A stretch of 51,141 bases of DNA from NCBI GenBank assembly GCA_040219575.1, contig JAVJSD010000023.1:1-51141 (forward strand), written 5' to 3'. The notes beneath the pieces are model-generated. The model was not told the DNA's origin. It ran no database searches and saw only the letters and a program-made list of their open reading frames with translations. Shown here in pieces: positions 1-9,584 of the stretch. The position numbers and the translations under genes were made by a program. Position 1 is the first letter of the stretch; every line of letters begins with the position of its first letter. This DNA is from JAVJSD01 sp040219575 (GTDB lineage Bacteria; Planctomycetota; Planctomycetia; Pirellulales; Pirellulaceae).

Positions 1-1
1 C

Positions 2-109
2 GAGGATGTCGACGAATTGGAACAAACCGTGGCGGGAAACCTTGCCGGCAAACGCACCAACCAACAACTGATGCGATCGTGGTTCGCCCATGCCAAACTC
101 GAACTCTGA
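2..109 (+). CDS. C-terminal end of an unidentified protein (5' end outside window)
   Basis: An open frame enters from the left edge and ends at the TGA at 107-109, giving the last 35 residues of a protein. The tail is polar and helical in character and ends in WFAHAKLEL. Codon choice (mostly G or C in third position) fits a real gene in this high-GC genome. No family could be recognised from so short a piece. The next plus-strand gene is far away, so nothing is inferred about an operon. Confidence 0.45.
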   Translation, partial: EDVDELEQTVAGNLAGKRTNQQLMRSWFAHAKLEL

Positions 110-198
110 AAAATAGGCATTAACAATACATGGCTCAATAAACCGTTAAAGTAGCATGTCCCCTGGTCCCGACTTCGGTTCATCACATGGTTCGCCGC

Positions 199-624
199 TC
201 ATCCGGGATCGACGTCGATTGTTTCATTTGTCCATGAGCGTTGACGGGTTGCATCTGTCAATCTCCATGTGGAAAACGCACAGCCGTAGGAGTTCGCAAC
301 ATCACACATGAAAGCGACCCAATCAGCACATCGTTCCGCGTTCATGCCGTCGATACCGCCAGGACGAGTTGTGCCTTCCGCGTTCCAATAGTCGTCATCC
401 GGTCTTCGCCTAACAGTCATCGCGTAATTCTCTGAAAGCTGCTTGGCGAGGGCACGAACGTCATCTTCGACATTGCCAAAGTGCGTGAACTCAAGTGCCA
501 GTATTGAGTGGTCGGTAATCCCGTCCGCGGCCATCTGCGAGTGTAGGATTTGCGCCTCCGCGATCCGCCGTCGTCGGAGCCGAGCGTAGTAGTCCGTCCA
601 AATTTTCTGTGGATCGTCAGTCAT
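199..624 (-). CDS. RraB-like (ribonuclease E regulator B family) small protein
   Basis: A 141-residue cytosolic protein. The middle and end have the layout of the RraB/DUF1260 fold: a beta strand ending in an FxHF-like stretch (ALEFTHFGN), a helix with alternating Leu, a strand with TVRRRPDDDYW, and a last helix and strand with DVANSYGCAFSTW, similar in position to the 'A...ygveYDGW' end of RraB. RraB binds RNase E and changes its RNA targets, but distant relatives in planctomycetes have no tested role. Start chosen at the ATG at 624 (MTDDPQK); a GTG at 675 would add 17 residues. Neither has a good ribosome binding site. A perfect inverted repeat lies just upstream of the GTG. The family call is moderate. 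Confidence 0.6.
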   Translation of the reverse strand: MTDDPQKIWTDYYARLRRRRIAEAQILHSQMAADGITDHSILALEFTHFGNVEDDVRALAKQLSENYAMTVRRRPDDDYWNAEGTTRPGGIDGMNAERCADWVAFMCDVANSYGCAFSTWRLTDATRQRSWTNETIDVDPG

Positions 625-671
625 GAATTTCTGTCGGCGAACTTGTTGTTCGACAGGAACTTGTTCAGTAA

Positions 672-794
672 GCACTGCATACTGAAGGAGTTGTTCAGTA
701 TGCAGGTGACGGCCGGCAGTACCGCAAGTCCTTCTCGGAGAAGGAGTACCGTCGATGGCTGCAGTCTATCGGGCTGTGGCTGCGGGGGCAATAA
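672..794 (+). pseudogene. possible 3' remnant of a gene
   Basis: A 40-codon open frame between the TAA at 669-671 and the TAA at 792-794 has strongly coding-like codon use and a plausible C-terminal sequence (GRQYRKSFSEKEYRRWLQSI, then GLWLRGQ). There is no start codon of ordinary type and no longer frame upstream, so it looks like the last part of a protein whose 5' part is lost, perhaps a transposase-like or other mobile gene. The family is not recognised. It overlaps the possible GTG start of the RraB-like gene on the other strand. Confidence 0.3.
676..704. promoter_or_regulatory. perfect 11-bp inverted repeat upstream of the RraB-like gene
   Basis: TGCATACTGAA (676-686) and TTCAGTATGCA (694-704) are exact reverse complements around a 7-base spacer. 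The palindrome touches the possible GTG start at 675 of the minus-strand RraB-like gene, so it could be an operator or an mRNA hairpin over the start. No T tract follows, so a terminator is unlikely. Confidence 0.45.
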
Positions 795-878
795 ATCGGG
801 GGCAGCGCAAATCGCCGAATGTGACAGCGACTGCAGGCGCGAAAGGTCGGCGGGAGCGAATCAGCGGCGATCCGCCGA

Positions 879-2867
<1,989 letters not shown>

Positions 2868-2891
2868 CGGCGTCGTTTCGTATTCCAAGTA

Positions 2892-2913
2892 CGACGGACA
2901 TCCTCGTCCGTCG
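2892..2913. repeat. intercistronic hairpin repeat, CGACGGAC...GTCCGTCG type (copy 1)
   Basis: CGACGGAC (2892-2899) pairs exactly with GTCCGTCG (2906-2913) around ATCCTC. Related half-sites continue at about 2955-2972. It lies between pccB and pccA. Similar hairpins occur at 4616-4672, 31373-31394 and 32262-32300, all in gaps within or next to carboxylase genes. Confidence 0.65.
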
Positions 2914-2989
2914 AGAGTTTTTCACTCGTGATTTACTCAACGTGGGTGTCGACGTCCGACGACGTCCGTCGCACTAGGTGTCTCACGTT

Positions 2990-4522
<1,533 letters not shown>

Positions 4523-4615
4523 GGCGCTTCCTTCGTTCGTGCTCTATTCAGACTGGGCGTAGAATACCGGGCATGCCGCTTCGACGGGAGTGGTTTCGCT
4601 CGCATGTACATCCTT

Positions 4616-4672
4616 GTCCGTCGTTTCGCACGCGTTCCGACGACGGACAACGACGGAAAAGTATGTCCGTCG
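4616..4672. repeat. intercistronic hairpin repeat, double copy (copies 2 and 3)
   Basis: GTCCGTCG (4616-4623) pairs with CGACGGAC (4641-4648), and CGACGGA (4651-4657) pairs with TCCGTCG (4666-4672). The block fills the gap between the PhaR-type regulator and pccB on the minus strand and ends only a few bases after the regulator's stop codon. Same family as the hairpin at 2892-2913. Confidence 0.6.
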
Positions 4673-4675
4673 TGC

Positions 4676-5317
4676 TTACGTGCTTTTCGACGACGACTCC
4701 ACTGCCTCCATCTTGCGGATTCGTTCTTCAAGTTGCTCGACACGGCGGGCGAGTTGTTCGGCCCGATCTTCATCCAGCGCTCGTTCACGGGACTCGCCGG
4801 TGATGGCCTCAGCGGATACGTCCTCCGACGGCTCCGCATCGCCGCTTCTGTCGTCGCCGCTTCTGTCGTCGCCGCTGCTGTCGTCGCCGTTGCTGTCGGC
4901 CGTGGGTGAATCCATCGCCGCTGGGCCGCGGGGCACGATGCGATCGATCCAGGCTTTCATCCAGTGCATCGGCGTTCCGAGGCGCGTGGCCGCGTTGCCG
5001 TGGCGCTGGAGGTACTCGAGGTAGGTCAGGGAGTGGCGGAAGTAGTCCTGCAGGAACTCGGTCATCATCGTGTTCGAGCGGACGATGAAGTGCAGCATGT
5101 CGATGGGGAACAGCTGCATCTTCTCCGGCTGGCGATCCATGATGATGCGGGTCAGCACGCTGCGGGTCAGGTCCTCGCCGGTCTGGTTGTCGCGGATCTC
5201 GACGGTCTGTCCGGCCTGGACCATCTGCTCGATTTCTCCGAGCGAGATGTACTTGCTCGACTGCCGGTCGTAGAAGCGGCGATTCGGATAGCGGCTGATT
5301 TGAACGGGGGCGGGCAT
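4676..5317 (-). CDS. phaR: polyhydroxyalkanoate synthesis regulator, PhaR type
   Basis: A 213-residue protein. Residues 5-65 form the PhaR DNA-binding/accumulation domain: ISRYPNRRFYDRQSSKYISL, then IRDNQTGEDLTRSVLTRIIM, close to the classic 'YPNRRLYDT...YITL...GEDLTR..L' pattern. The following segment (LQLFPIDMLHFIVRSNTMM) matches the PHB accumulation repeat. The tail has an acidic run of SGDD units made by a 15-base tandem repeat (about 4849-4896), then a charged coiled coil (EQLARRVEQLEERIRKME). PhaR senses PHA granules and represses phasin genes; the phasin gene diverges from it 311 bases away. Start chosen at 5317 with GGGAG eight bases upstream; longer open reading upstream lacks domain support. 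Confidence 0.88.
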   Translation of the reverse strand: MPAPVQISRYPNRRFYDRQSSKYISLGEIEQMVQAGQTVEIRDNQTGEDLTRSVLTRIIMDRQPEKMQLFPIDMLHFIVRSNTMMTEFLQDYFRHSLTYLEYLQRHGNAATRLGTPMHWMKAWIDRIVPRGPAAMDSPTADSNGDDSSGDDRSGDDRSGDAEPSEDVSAEAITGESRERALDEDRAEQLARRVEQLEERIRKMEAVESSSKST

Positions 5318-5478
5318 GGGGTGGGCTCCCAGCTGGGCGGTCCTTGTATTGCTCGACTCAATTATAGCGGCCGCATGACGCAAGTGCATCAAGAATTCGA
5401 GCGTCTGCGGCAATGCAGGTGAAAAACTCGTCCAGTGGCAATGCGTAAGTATATGTAAAATAGCGTGTTGTGAATAAT

Positions 5479-5492
5479 TGTGCACATGCAGC
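5479..5492. promoter_or_regulatory. candidate PhaR operator upstream of the phasin promoter
   Basis: The stretch TTGTGCACATGCAG contains overlapping TGCA/TGCAC elements ten bases upstream of the phasin -35 box. A related CTGC-N6-GCAG arrangement occurs at 5405-5418. Characterised PhaR proteins bind TGCA-rich or CTGC...GCAG sites in phasin promoters, so position and content fit autoregulation of both divergent genes. This is inference; the motif is short. Confidence 0.3.
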
Positions 5493-5501
5493 ATTTTCTG
5501 A

Positions 5502-5530
5502 TTGACTTTTGCCTCCCAAAGGCCGACAAT
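5502..5530 (+). promoter_or_regulatory. sigma-70-type promoter for the phasin gene
   Basis: TTGACT (5502-5507), a spacer of exactly 17 bases, then GACAAT (5525-5530). The -35 box matches the consensus at five of six positions, the -10 box at four of six. Transcription would start near 5537 and leave a leader of about 90 bases before the phasin start. Confidence 0.55.
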
Positions 5531-5554
5531 TGCGATAGTGAGTTGCACGTTTTC

Positions 5555-5596
5555 GGCAGCCCCGCGGCTGACCAACCGGCTTGGCTGCCTTTTTTT
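5555..5596 (+). terminator. intrinsic terminator-like hairpin inside the phasin leader (possible attenuator)
   Basis: GGCAGCC (5555-5561) pairs with GGCTGCC (5583-5589) and is followed at once by seven T residues (5590-5596), the form of a rho-independent terminator. It lies between the promoter at 5502-5530 and the phasin start at 5629. A competing hairpin uses the left arm: CAGCC (5557-5561) with GGCTG (5566-5570). The two folds exclude each other, as in attenuators. It could also end a short RNA of about 60 bases. Confidence 0.5.
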
Positions 5597-5628
5597 CACC
5601 GCTCCCATCTATTTTGAGGAGACGCGAC

Positions 5629-6072
5629 ATGGCAGCGACACAAGAAGCGGCCGGCAAGGTGTTCGACGAGGTGTTTCAGAGTGTTCGCAAGGCGGCCGAA
5701 GCGAACATGAAGCTCCAACAGGAAGCTTTCCAGCAGTGGGCCAACTTTTGGACCGGTGCGGCCCAGCCCCTGGTTCCCGCCCCGCAGATGGAACAGGTCC
5801 GCGAAATCCAGCAGAAATGGACCAGCGCCGTTTCGCAGTTGGCCCACAAGCACCGCGAAGTGCTTGATCGGCAGTACGACGCCGCCATCGCCTCGCTCGA
5901 CGACGCCCTGAAGATCAGCGACGCCAAAACGCCCGAGGAATTCCGGCAGCGGACCGAGCAGTTCTATCGCAAGACGATCGATTGCCTGCGGGAGATGTCG
6001 CAGGCGCAGATGAGCGAATTCCAGGACATGGTCAGCAAGTGGGGCGAATTGGCGACCAAGTCGGGAAAGTGA
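5629..6072 (+). CDS. phasin family protein (PHA granule coat protein)
   Basis: A 147-residue, almost entirely helical protein: KVFDEVFQSVRKAAEANMKL, QQEAFQQWANFW, a loop rich in Pro (PLVPAPQ), then long amphipathic helices with heptad-like Leu/Ile and a final FQDMVSKWGELATKSGK. This fits phasins, which coat polyhydroxyalkanoate granules and limit their size. No cysteine-based or catalytic motif is present. Start chosen at 5629 behind GAGGAG; a frame extending upstream runs through the terminator hairpin and is not used. It diverges from the PhaR-type regulator and precedes a short-chain dehydrogenase on the same strand. No PHA synthase gene is in the window. Confidence 0.78.
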   Translation: MAATQEAAGKVFDEVFQSVRKAAEANMKLQQEAFQQWANFWTGAAQPLVPAPQMEQVREIQQKWTSAVSQLAHKHREVLDRQYDAAIASLDDALKISDAKTPEEFRQRTEQFYRKTIDCLREMSQAQMSEFQDMVSKWGELATKSGK

Positions 6073-6209
6073 TGTGGGGGGCGGTTCGCAACGGCAAGGT
6101 CGTTCCTCGTCCGTCGCGGGAATCGTCCCCGATCCGCGCTTCGCTCGGCGCGCAGCGTCCCAACGAGAGCGGCCACCAGTACGCCCCCTCTCAAACAGGA
6201 AGCAGTGTC

Positions 6210-7025
6210 ATGCACATTCAAGATAAAGTGGCTTTGGTGACTGGCGCCGCCAGCGGGATCGGCCAGGCGCTGTCGCGGGAATTGGCCGCGCGCGGGGCCC
6301 GGCGCGTGGTGTTGATCGACCGCAGTGATCACGTGTTCGACCTGGCCACGTCGATCAACGAGTCGCAAGAGAAGGAAGTGGCCGAAGGCAAGCTCGGCGA
6401 CACGACCGACGAACGGTTTCGCGTGCAGGTTTATGACGAAGTTATCGAGCGTCATGGGATGGTGCAGATCTGCGTCCCCGCGGCGGGCATCACGCGCGAC
6501 GCCATCGCCGTGAAAGTCGACAAGGAGACGAACCGGGCCTCGGTCTATCCCGTCGGCACGTTTCGTGAAGTGACCGAGGTGAATCTCATCGCGCCGATCT
6601 ATTGGGCGATGGAGATGGTGGCCCGGATCGCCGAGGACCGGGCGAAGAAAGGACTCAAGCGCTGGCACCCCGATGAGAGCGTGCAAGGCGCCGTGGTCTT
6701 TATCGGCTCGGTATCGGCGCAGGGCAACAAAGGCCAAATCGCCTATGCCTGCGCCAAGGCCGGCCTGGAAGGGGCCGCCGCCACGTTGACCAAGGAGGCG
6801 ATGTTCTACGGCGTCCGTTGCGGGATCATCCATCCCGGCTTCACCGACACGCCCATGGTGCGGGCCCTCGGCGAGGAGTACGTCGCCAAGAATATCCTGC
6901 CGCACACGCAACTTCGCCGGCTGATTCGGCCGGAGGAGATCGCCGACGCGATTTGCTTTTTGATCACGAACTCGGCCGTCACCGGCGAGTTGTGGGCCGA
7001 CGCCGGTTGGCATCCCTCGGCGTAA
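6210..7025 (+). CDS. short-chain dehydrogenase/reductase (possible acetoacetyl-CoA reductase role)
   Basis: A 271-residue Rossmann-fold oxidoreductase. The cofactor loop TGAASGIG is at 11-18, an AAG motif near 91-93 replaces the usual NNAG, and the catalytic Ser/Tyr/Lys set is seen as GSVS (166-169) and Tyr179-x3-Lys183 in YACAK. The tail LWADAGWHPSA replaces the common 'vdGG' end. An extra charged stretch at about 50-75 is longer than in most members. Its place after a phasin suggests the reductase step that supplies 3-hydroxyacyl-CoA to PHA synthesis, but the sequence does not prove the substrate. The 137-base gap from the phasin gene holds half-sites of the CGACGGAC repeat. Confidence 0.75.
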   Translation: MHIQDKVALVTGAASGIGQALSRELAARGARRVVLIDRSDHVFDLATSINESQEKEVAEGKLGDTTDERFRVQVYDEVIERHGMVQICVPAAGITRDAIAVKVDKETNRASVYPVGTFREVTEVNLIAPIYWAMEMVARIAEDRAKKGLKRWHPDESVQGAVVFIGSVSAQGNKGQIAYACAKAGLEGAAATLTKEAMFYGVRCGIIHPGFTDTPMVRALGEEYVAKNILPHTQLRRLIRPEEIADAICFLITNSAVTGELWADAGWHPSA

Positions 7026-7043
7026 TTGTGCGGCGAGCCGGTT

Positions 7044-7100
7044 GCAGGCTGTTGAAAGATTTTTCAGCGCGACTTTCGCGTCCGACTTTCAGCAGCCTGC
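7044..7100. terminator. inverted repeat between convergent genes (possible bidirectional terminator)
   Basis: GCAGGCTGTTGAAAG (7044-7058) and CTTTCAGCAGCCTGC (7086-7100) are reverse complements with one mismatch, around a 27-base loop. It lies between the dehydrogenase (plus, ends 7025) and the methyltransferase (minus, ends 7145). Position favours a terminator or processing hairpin for both; the form also fits another short dispersed repeat. No long T tract follows. Confidence 0.5.
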
Positions 7101-7144
7101 GACGCGGTTGAAGGAGTCCGCACGGCGGCAAAAGCGAGCCCGGG

Positions 7145-7852
7145 TTAGCGTTTGAACACCATGCACTGCGTGGTGGGAAGTTCGATGACCGGCTCGGGCT
7201 TGTCGGCGAAGAAGTCGGTGAAGGCCGAGCGGACGCCGGCCAGCAGGCCGTAGTCGTGCGACAGCATCACGCCGCCGGGCGACATGCGGCTGTAGAAGTA
7301 TTGCAGGCAGCCGAGCGTGCTTTCGTACAGATCGACGTCGAAGTGGACGAAGTTGTACGAGAGTCCCTGGAGCTGCTCGACGCCCTCGGCCGACTTGGGA
7401 AACAACCCTTTGTGCAGATGCACGTTCGGGAACTTTTCCAGGTACTTTCGCACCGACTCCATGCCGCAAGTGTACTGGTGCTCTTTGTATAGGCCGGCGT
7501 CGTCGCGGTCGCTCGACTTGGGCAGGCCTTCGAAGGTGTCGAACAGGTGCAGCGGGCGGTCGTCCTTCACCTCGCACAGCAGTCGGGACGACGCGCCTTC
7601 GTACACGCCCACCTCGGCCATGGCGCCGGGAACGCGCTCGCACTGCGCCTTGGCCAACAGATAGAGCTGCATCGCCTCGGTGGCCAGCAGCAGCGAACGC
7701 CTTTCGCGGCGTGTTTGGCGAATCAGGCGAATGACCTCCGCCTCTTTGTGCAGGCCCAGGGCCAACAGTTCGAAGAACCCGGCCAGTCTGATGCCGAACT
7801 GCTCGAGTCGGCCGCCGCCGAGACGCTGGACGAAATTGGTGCGCAGCAACAT
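7145..7852 (-). CDS. TylF/macrocin-type O-methyltransferase family protein
   Basis: A 235-residue S-adenosylmethionine-dependent methyltransferase. The SAM loop reads AEVGVYEGASSRLL, followed by LHLFDTFEGLPKS, a hallmark of the TylF family. Later FVHFDVDLYESTLGCLQYFY and GGVMLSHDYG supply the metal- and substrate-side motifs of this group. Members methylate sugars on antibiotics or cell-surface glycans; no glycosyltransferase or antibiotic genes are nearby, so the substrate is unknown. Start chosen at 7852 behind GGGAG. It stands alone on the minus strand, convergent with the dehydrogenase gene. Confidence 0.8.
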   Translation of the reverse strand: MLLRTNFVQRLGGGRLEQFGIRLAGFFELLALGLHKEAEVIRLIRQTRRERRSLLLATEAMQLYLLAKAQCERVPGAMAEVGVYEGASSRLLCEVKDDRPLHLFDTFEGLPKSSDRDDAGLYKEHQYTCGMESVRKYLEKFPNVHLHKGLFPKSAEGVEQLQGLSYNFVHFDVDLYESTLGCLQYFYSRMSPGGVMLSHDYGLLAGVRSAFTDFFADKPEPVIELPTTQCMVFKR

Positions 7853-8015
7853 GATCGGGCTCCCTGTGGTGAGTGAGGTCTGCAGCTTCGACGGAAGCAA
7901 TTCAACCGTCACCTAGGGTGGCGTGCTTCCGCGCGAAGCGTTACATACCTAATTGCGCGTGGAGACGAGTTGTCGACATCGATTGTCCAAAAGGCCCCGT
8001 GCGGCGCGACTTTTG

Positions 8016-8426
8016 TTACGCTGGGGGGAATACGCCTTCCTCGATCAGTTGCTGGCGAAGAGTGATGCGGCTTGGTGCATTGATCTTGAGTACGGCGATT
8101 GTCGCCCTGCCGGTTGGCGACTTCCCCAAAAGATGAGGACCGGCCCACTCGAAGTGCTCGTCCCAATCCTCACGACGTGGATGGAACAGCGGCGCGAGTT
8201 GGTCAGTGTGTGCGTCGATGCCCGCGAGATTGGGCCCCTTGCCGTTGTTGCACCTGAAGCACGCCCACGCCAAGTTTTCGGAAACCGTCTGGCCGTCGTG
8301 CACCTGCGGCCGAACATGGTCGACCTCAAAGTGAGCGACGTCGTACTCCGCAGGCATCTGACAGTACTCACAACGATTGTCGGCGCGCTCAATGACGTGC
8401 CGGCGAAGTCGTTGCGTTACCGCCAT
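8016..8426 (-). CDS. HNH endonuclease
   Basis: A 136-residue protein with a complete HNH nuclease core: Cys19-x2-Cys22, Asp36-His37 in FEVDHVRP, Asn51 in ENLAWAC, and Cys56-x2-Cys59-Asn60 followed by KG. The two CxxC pairs would bind a structural zinc, and His37 with Asn51/Asn60 makes the metal-dependent active site. The C-terminal part (LFHPRREDWDEHF ... GRATIAVLKIN) is a conserved extension of a common cyanobacterial/planctomycete subgroup. Start taken at 8426, because a longer frame upstream is made of the repeat at 8465-8537. A small protein encoded just upstream on the same strand is a usual companion. The target is unknown. Confidence 0.85.
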   Translation of the reverse strand: MAVTQRLRRHVIERADNRCEYCQMPAEYDVAHFEVDHVRPQVHDGQTVSENLAWACFRCNNGKGPNLAGIDAHTDQLAPLFHPRREDWDEHFEWAGPHLLGKSPTGRATIAVLKINAPSRITLRQQLIEEGVFPPA

Positions 8427-8464
8427 GCTCGATGCCTGGTACTTTGCTGCATCTCGATTCTGGG

Positions 8465-8537
8465 GTAGCCGAAATTGTGAGACTTCTCGAACTGCAGTCG
8501 TTGTACCGAGTTTCCGAACTCTCACGAGTTCGGCTAC
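8465..8537. repeat. GTAGC...GCTAC bipartite palindromic repeat, copy A
   Basis: It begins GTAGCCGAA and ends TTCGGCTAC. The right half forms a clean hairpin, CCGAACTC-TCAC-GAGTTCGG; the left half is a worn version with GTGA as loop. It lies in the 136-base gap between the small protein gene and the HNH gene. Other copies: 15581-15635, 27075-27156, 38338-38411, 39442-39514 and 39552-39624. Confidence 0.65.
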
Positions 8538-8562
8538 CCTAAAACCAAGACGTCACACAGCA

Positions 8563-8835
8563 CTAGCCCGATTGATTCAGCGCCATCCGCGCTTTCGACC
8601 GCAGGATGCCCAATAGATCGTTTACGACTTCGTATTGGTGAAGGACGGCCTGCTCTTCTTCGGTCAATGATCTCTGGCGCGCCGCTGCCGTCAGCCGCGC
8701 CATTTCGTCTTGATCTTCCGGAGCGAAGCTGATCTGGCTAAGAGTCTCCGCGGAAAGTCCAACCATCGACTGGCTAAACGCCCGACGCAGAATGTCGGCC
8801 TCGCTGCTGGGAGTGGTCGTACTCATGGGTTGCAT
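8563..8835 (-). CDS. small conserved companion protein of HNH endonucleases (function unknown)
   Basis: A 90-residue, Cys-free, mostly helical protein with SLTEEEQAVLHQYEVVNDLL and a C-terminal ILRSKARMAL motif. As I recall the family, small proteins ending in 'LL.ilkSKAR' are often encoded directly upstream of HNH genes in cyanobacteria and planctomycetes; the same order is seen here on the same strand. No enzymatic motif is visible, so it may bind, tether or inhibit the nuclease; that is inference. Two starts are possible, 8835 (MQPMSTT) and 8826 (MSTT). Neither has a strong ribosome binding site. Confidence 0.65.
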   Translation of the reverse strand: MQPMSTTTPSSEADILRRAFSQSMVGLSAETLSQISFAPEDQDEMARLTAAARQRSLTEEEQAVLHQYEVVNDLLGILRSKARMALNQSG

Positions 8836-9008
8836 TGTAGCCTACGACTGTCGAATCGAAACGGAATGAGAAGCGTTGGGGTGTCGGTAGGGGCGTCCAA
8901 ACGTGCCGTCGCCAGGTGTTGTTCGCGAGACGGGACGGCCCGGGCACGAAACGGTCGCACTTTGTAACGTTCTGCAATAGAATAGGTTAGGGCGAACGAA
9001 GAGGGGCA

Positions 9009-9584
9009 ATGAGTACTTTTTTCCTACCCCTGCGCTTAGAACCCAGCATGACACAGGGCTCGACGCCACCCACGACCGGGCTTGGCCCCACGGGATTCGA
9101 CCCCGCGCGGCTGATCGAGCAGCATCAGGCCGGCGTGTGGCGATATTTGCGCGTGTTGGGATGCGAGCCGTCCCTGGCGGAAGACTTGACGCAGGAAACG
9201 TTTCTGTTGGTGCTGGAGAAACCGTTCGACGACTACAATCCGGCCGCCACCGCGGCGTACCTGCGGCGGGTGGCCCACAACCTGTTCATCACGACGCGGC
9301 GACGCGCCGGTCGCGTCACCACCGTGGAGGATGTCGAGTCGCTGGATTCGGCCTGGAAAGAATGGTCGGGCGACGACAACGCGGAGACGGCGCTGGCCGC
9401 CTTGCGTAGCTGTCTGGAGAAACTGACCGACCGCGCGCGTTGGGCCCTGGAGATGCGTTTCCGCGACAAGCTTCCCCGTCTGGAGATCGCGACCGCCCTG
9501 GAGATTACCGAACACGGAGCCAAGAACTTGATGCAGCGGGCCAAGCAGCAGCTTCGCCAATGCGTCGAGAAAACGATGCAATGA
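9009..9584 (+). CDS. ECF-type RNA polymerase sigma factor
   Basis: A 191-residue sigma-70 family protein with only regions 2 and 4. Region 2 (about 32-100) reads LIEQHQAGVWRYLRVLGCEP, AEDLTQETFLLVLEK, and YLRRVAHNLFITTRRR. Region 4 (about 130-188) has LEKLTDRARWALEMRFRDKL and a helix-turn-helix RLEIATALEITEHGAKNLMQ. It would direct RNA polymerase to a small regulon. Start at 9009 has AGAGGGG just upstream; an internal ATG at 9048 lacks one. Its stop overlaps the next start (ATGA, 9581-9584), so the two proteins are translationally coupled. The partner looks like a membrane-held anti-sigma-like protein. Confidence 0.88.
   Translation: MSTFFLPLRLEPSMTQGSTPPTTGLGPTGFDPARLIEQHQAGVWRYLRVLGCEPSLAEDLTQETFLLVLEKPFDDYNPAATAAYLRRVAHNLFITTRRRAGRVTTVEDVESLDSAWKEWSGDDNAETALAALRSCLEKLTDRARWALEMRFRDKLPRLEIATALEITEHGAKNLMQRAKQQLRQCVEKTMQ

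Noticed and set aside
4849..4896. Tandem 15-base repeats at the end of the PhaR-type gene as a separate element
   Set aside because: They are in frame and encode the acidic SGDD linker of the protein, an ordinary low-complexity expansion.
8427..8525. N-terminal extension of the HNH nuclease
   Set aside because: The added residues are encoded largely by the palindromic repeat at 8465-8537 and the domain is complete without them.
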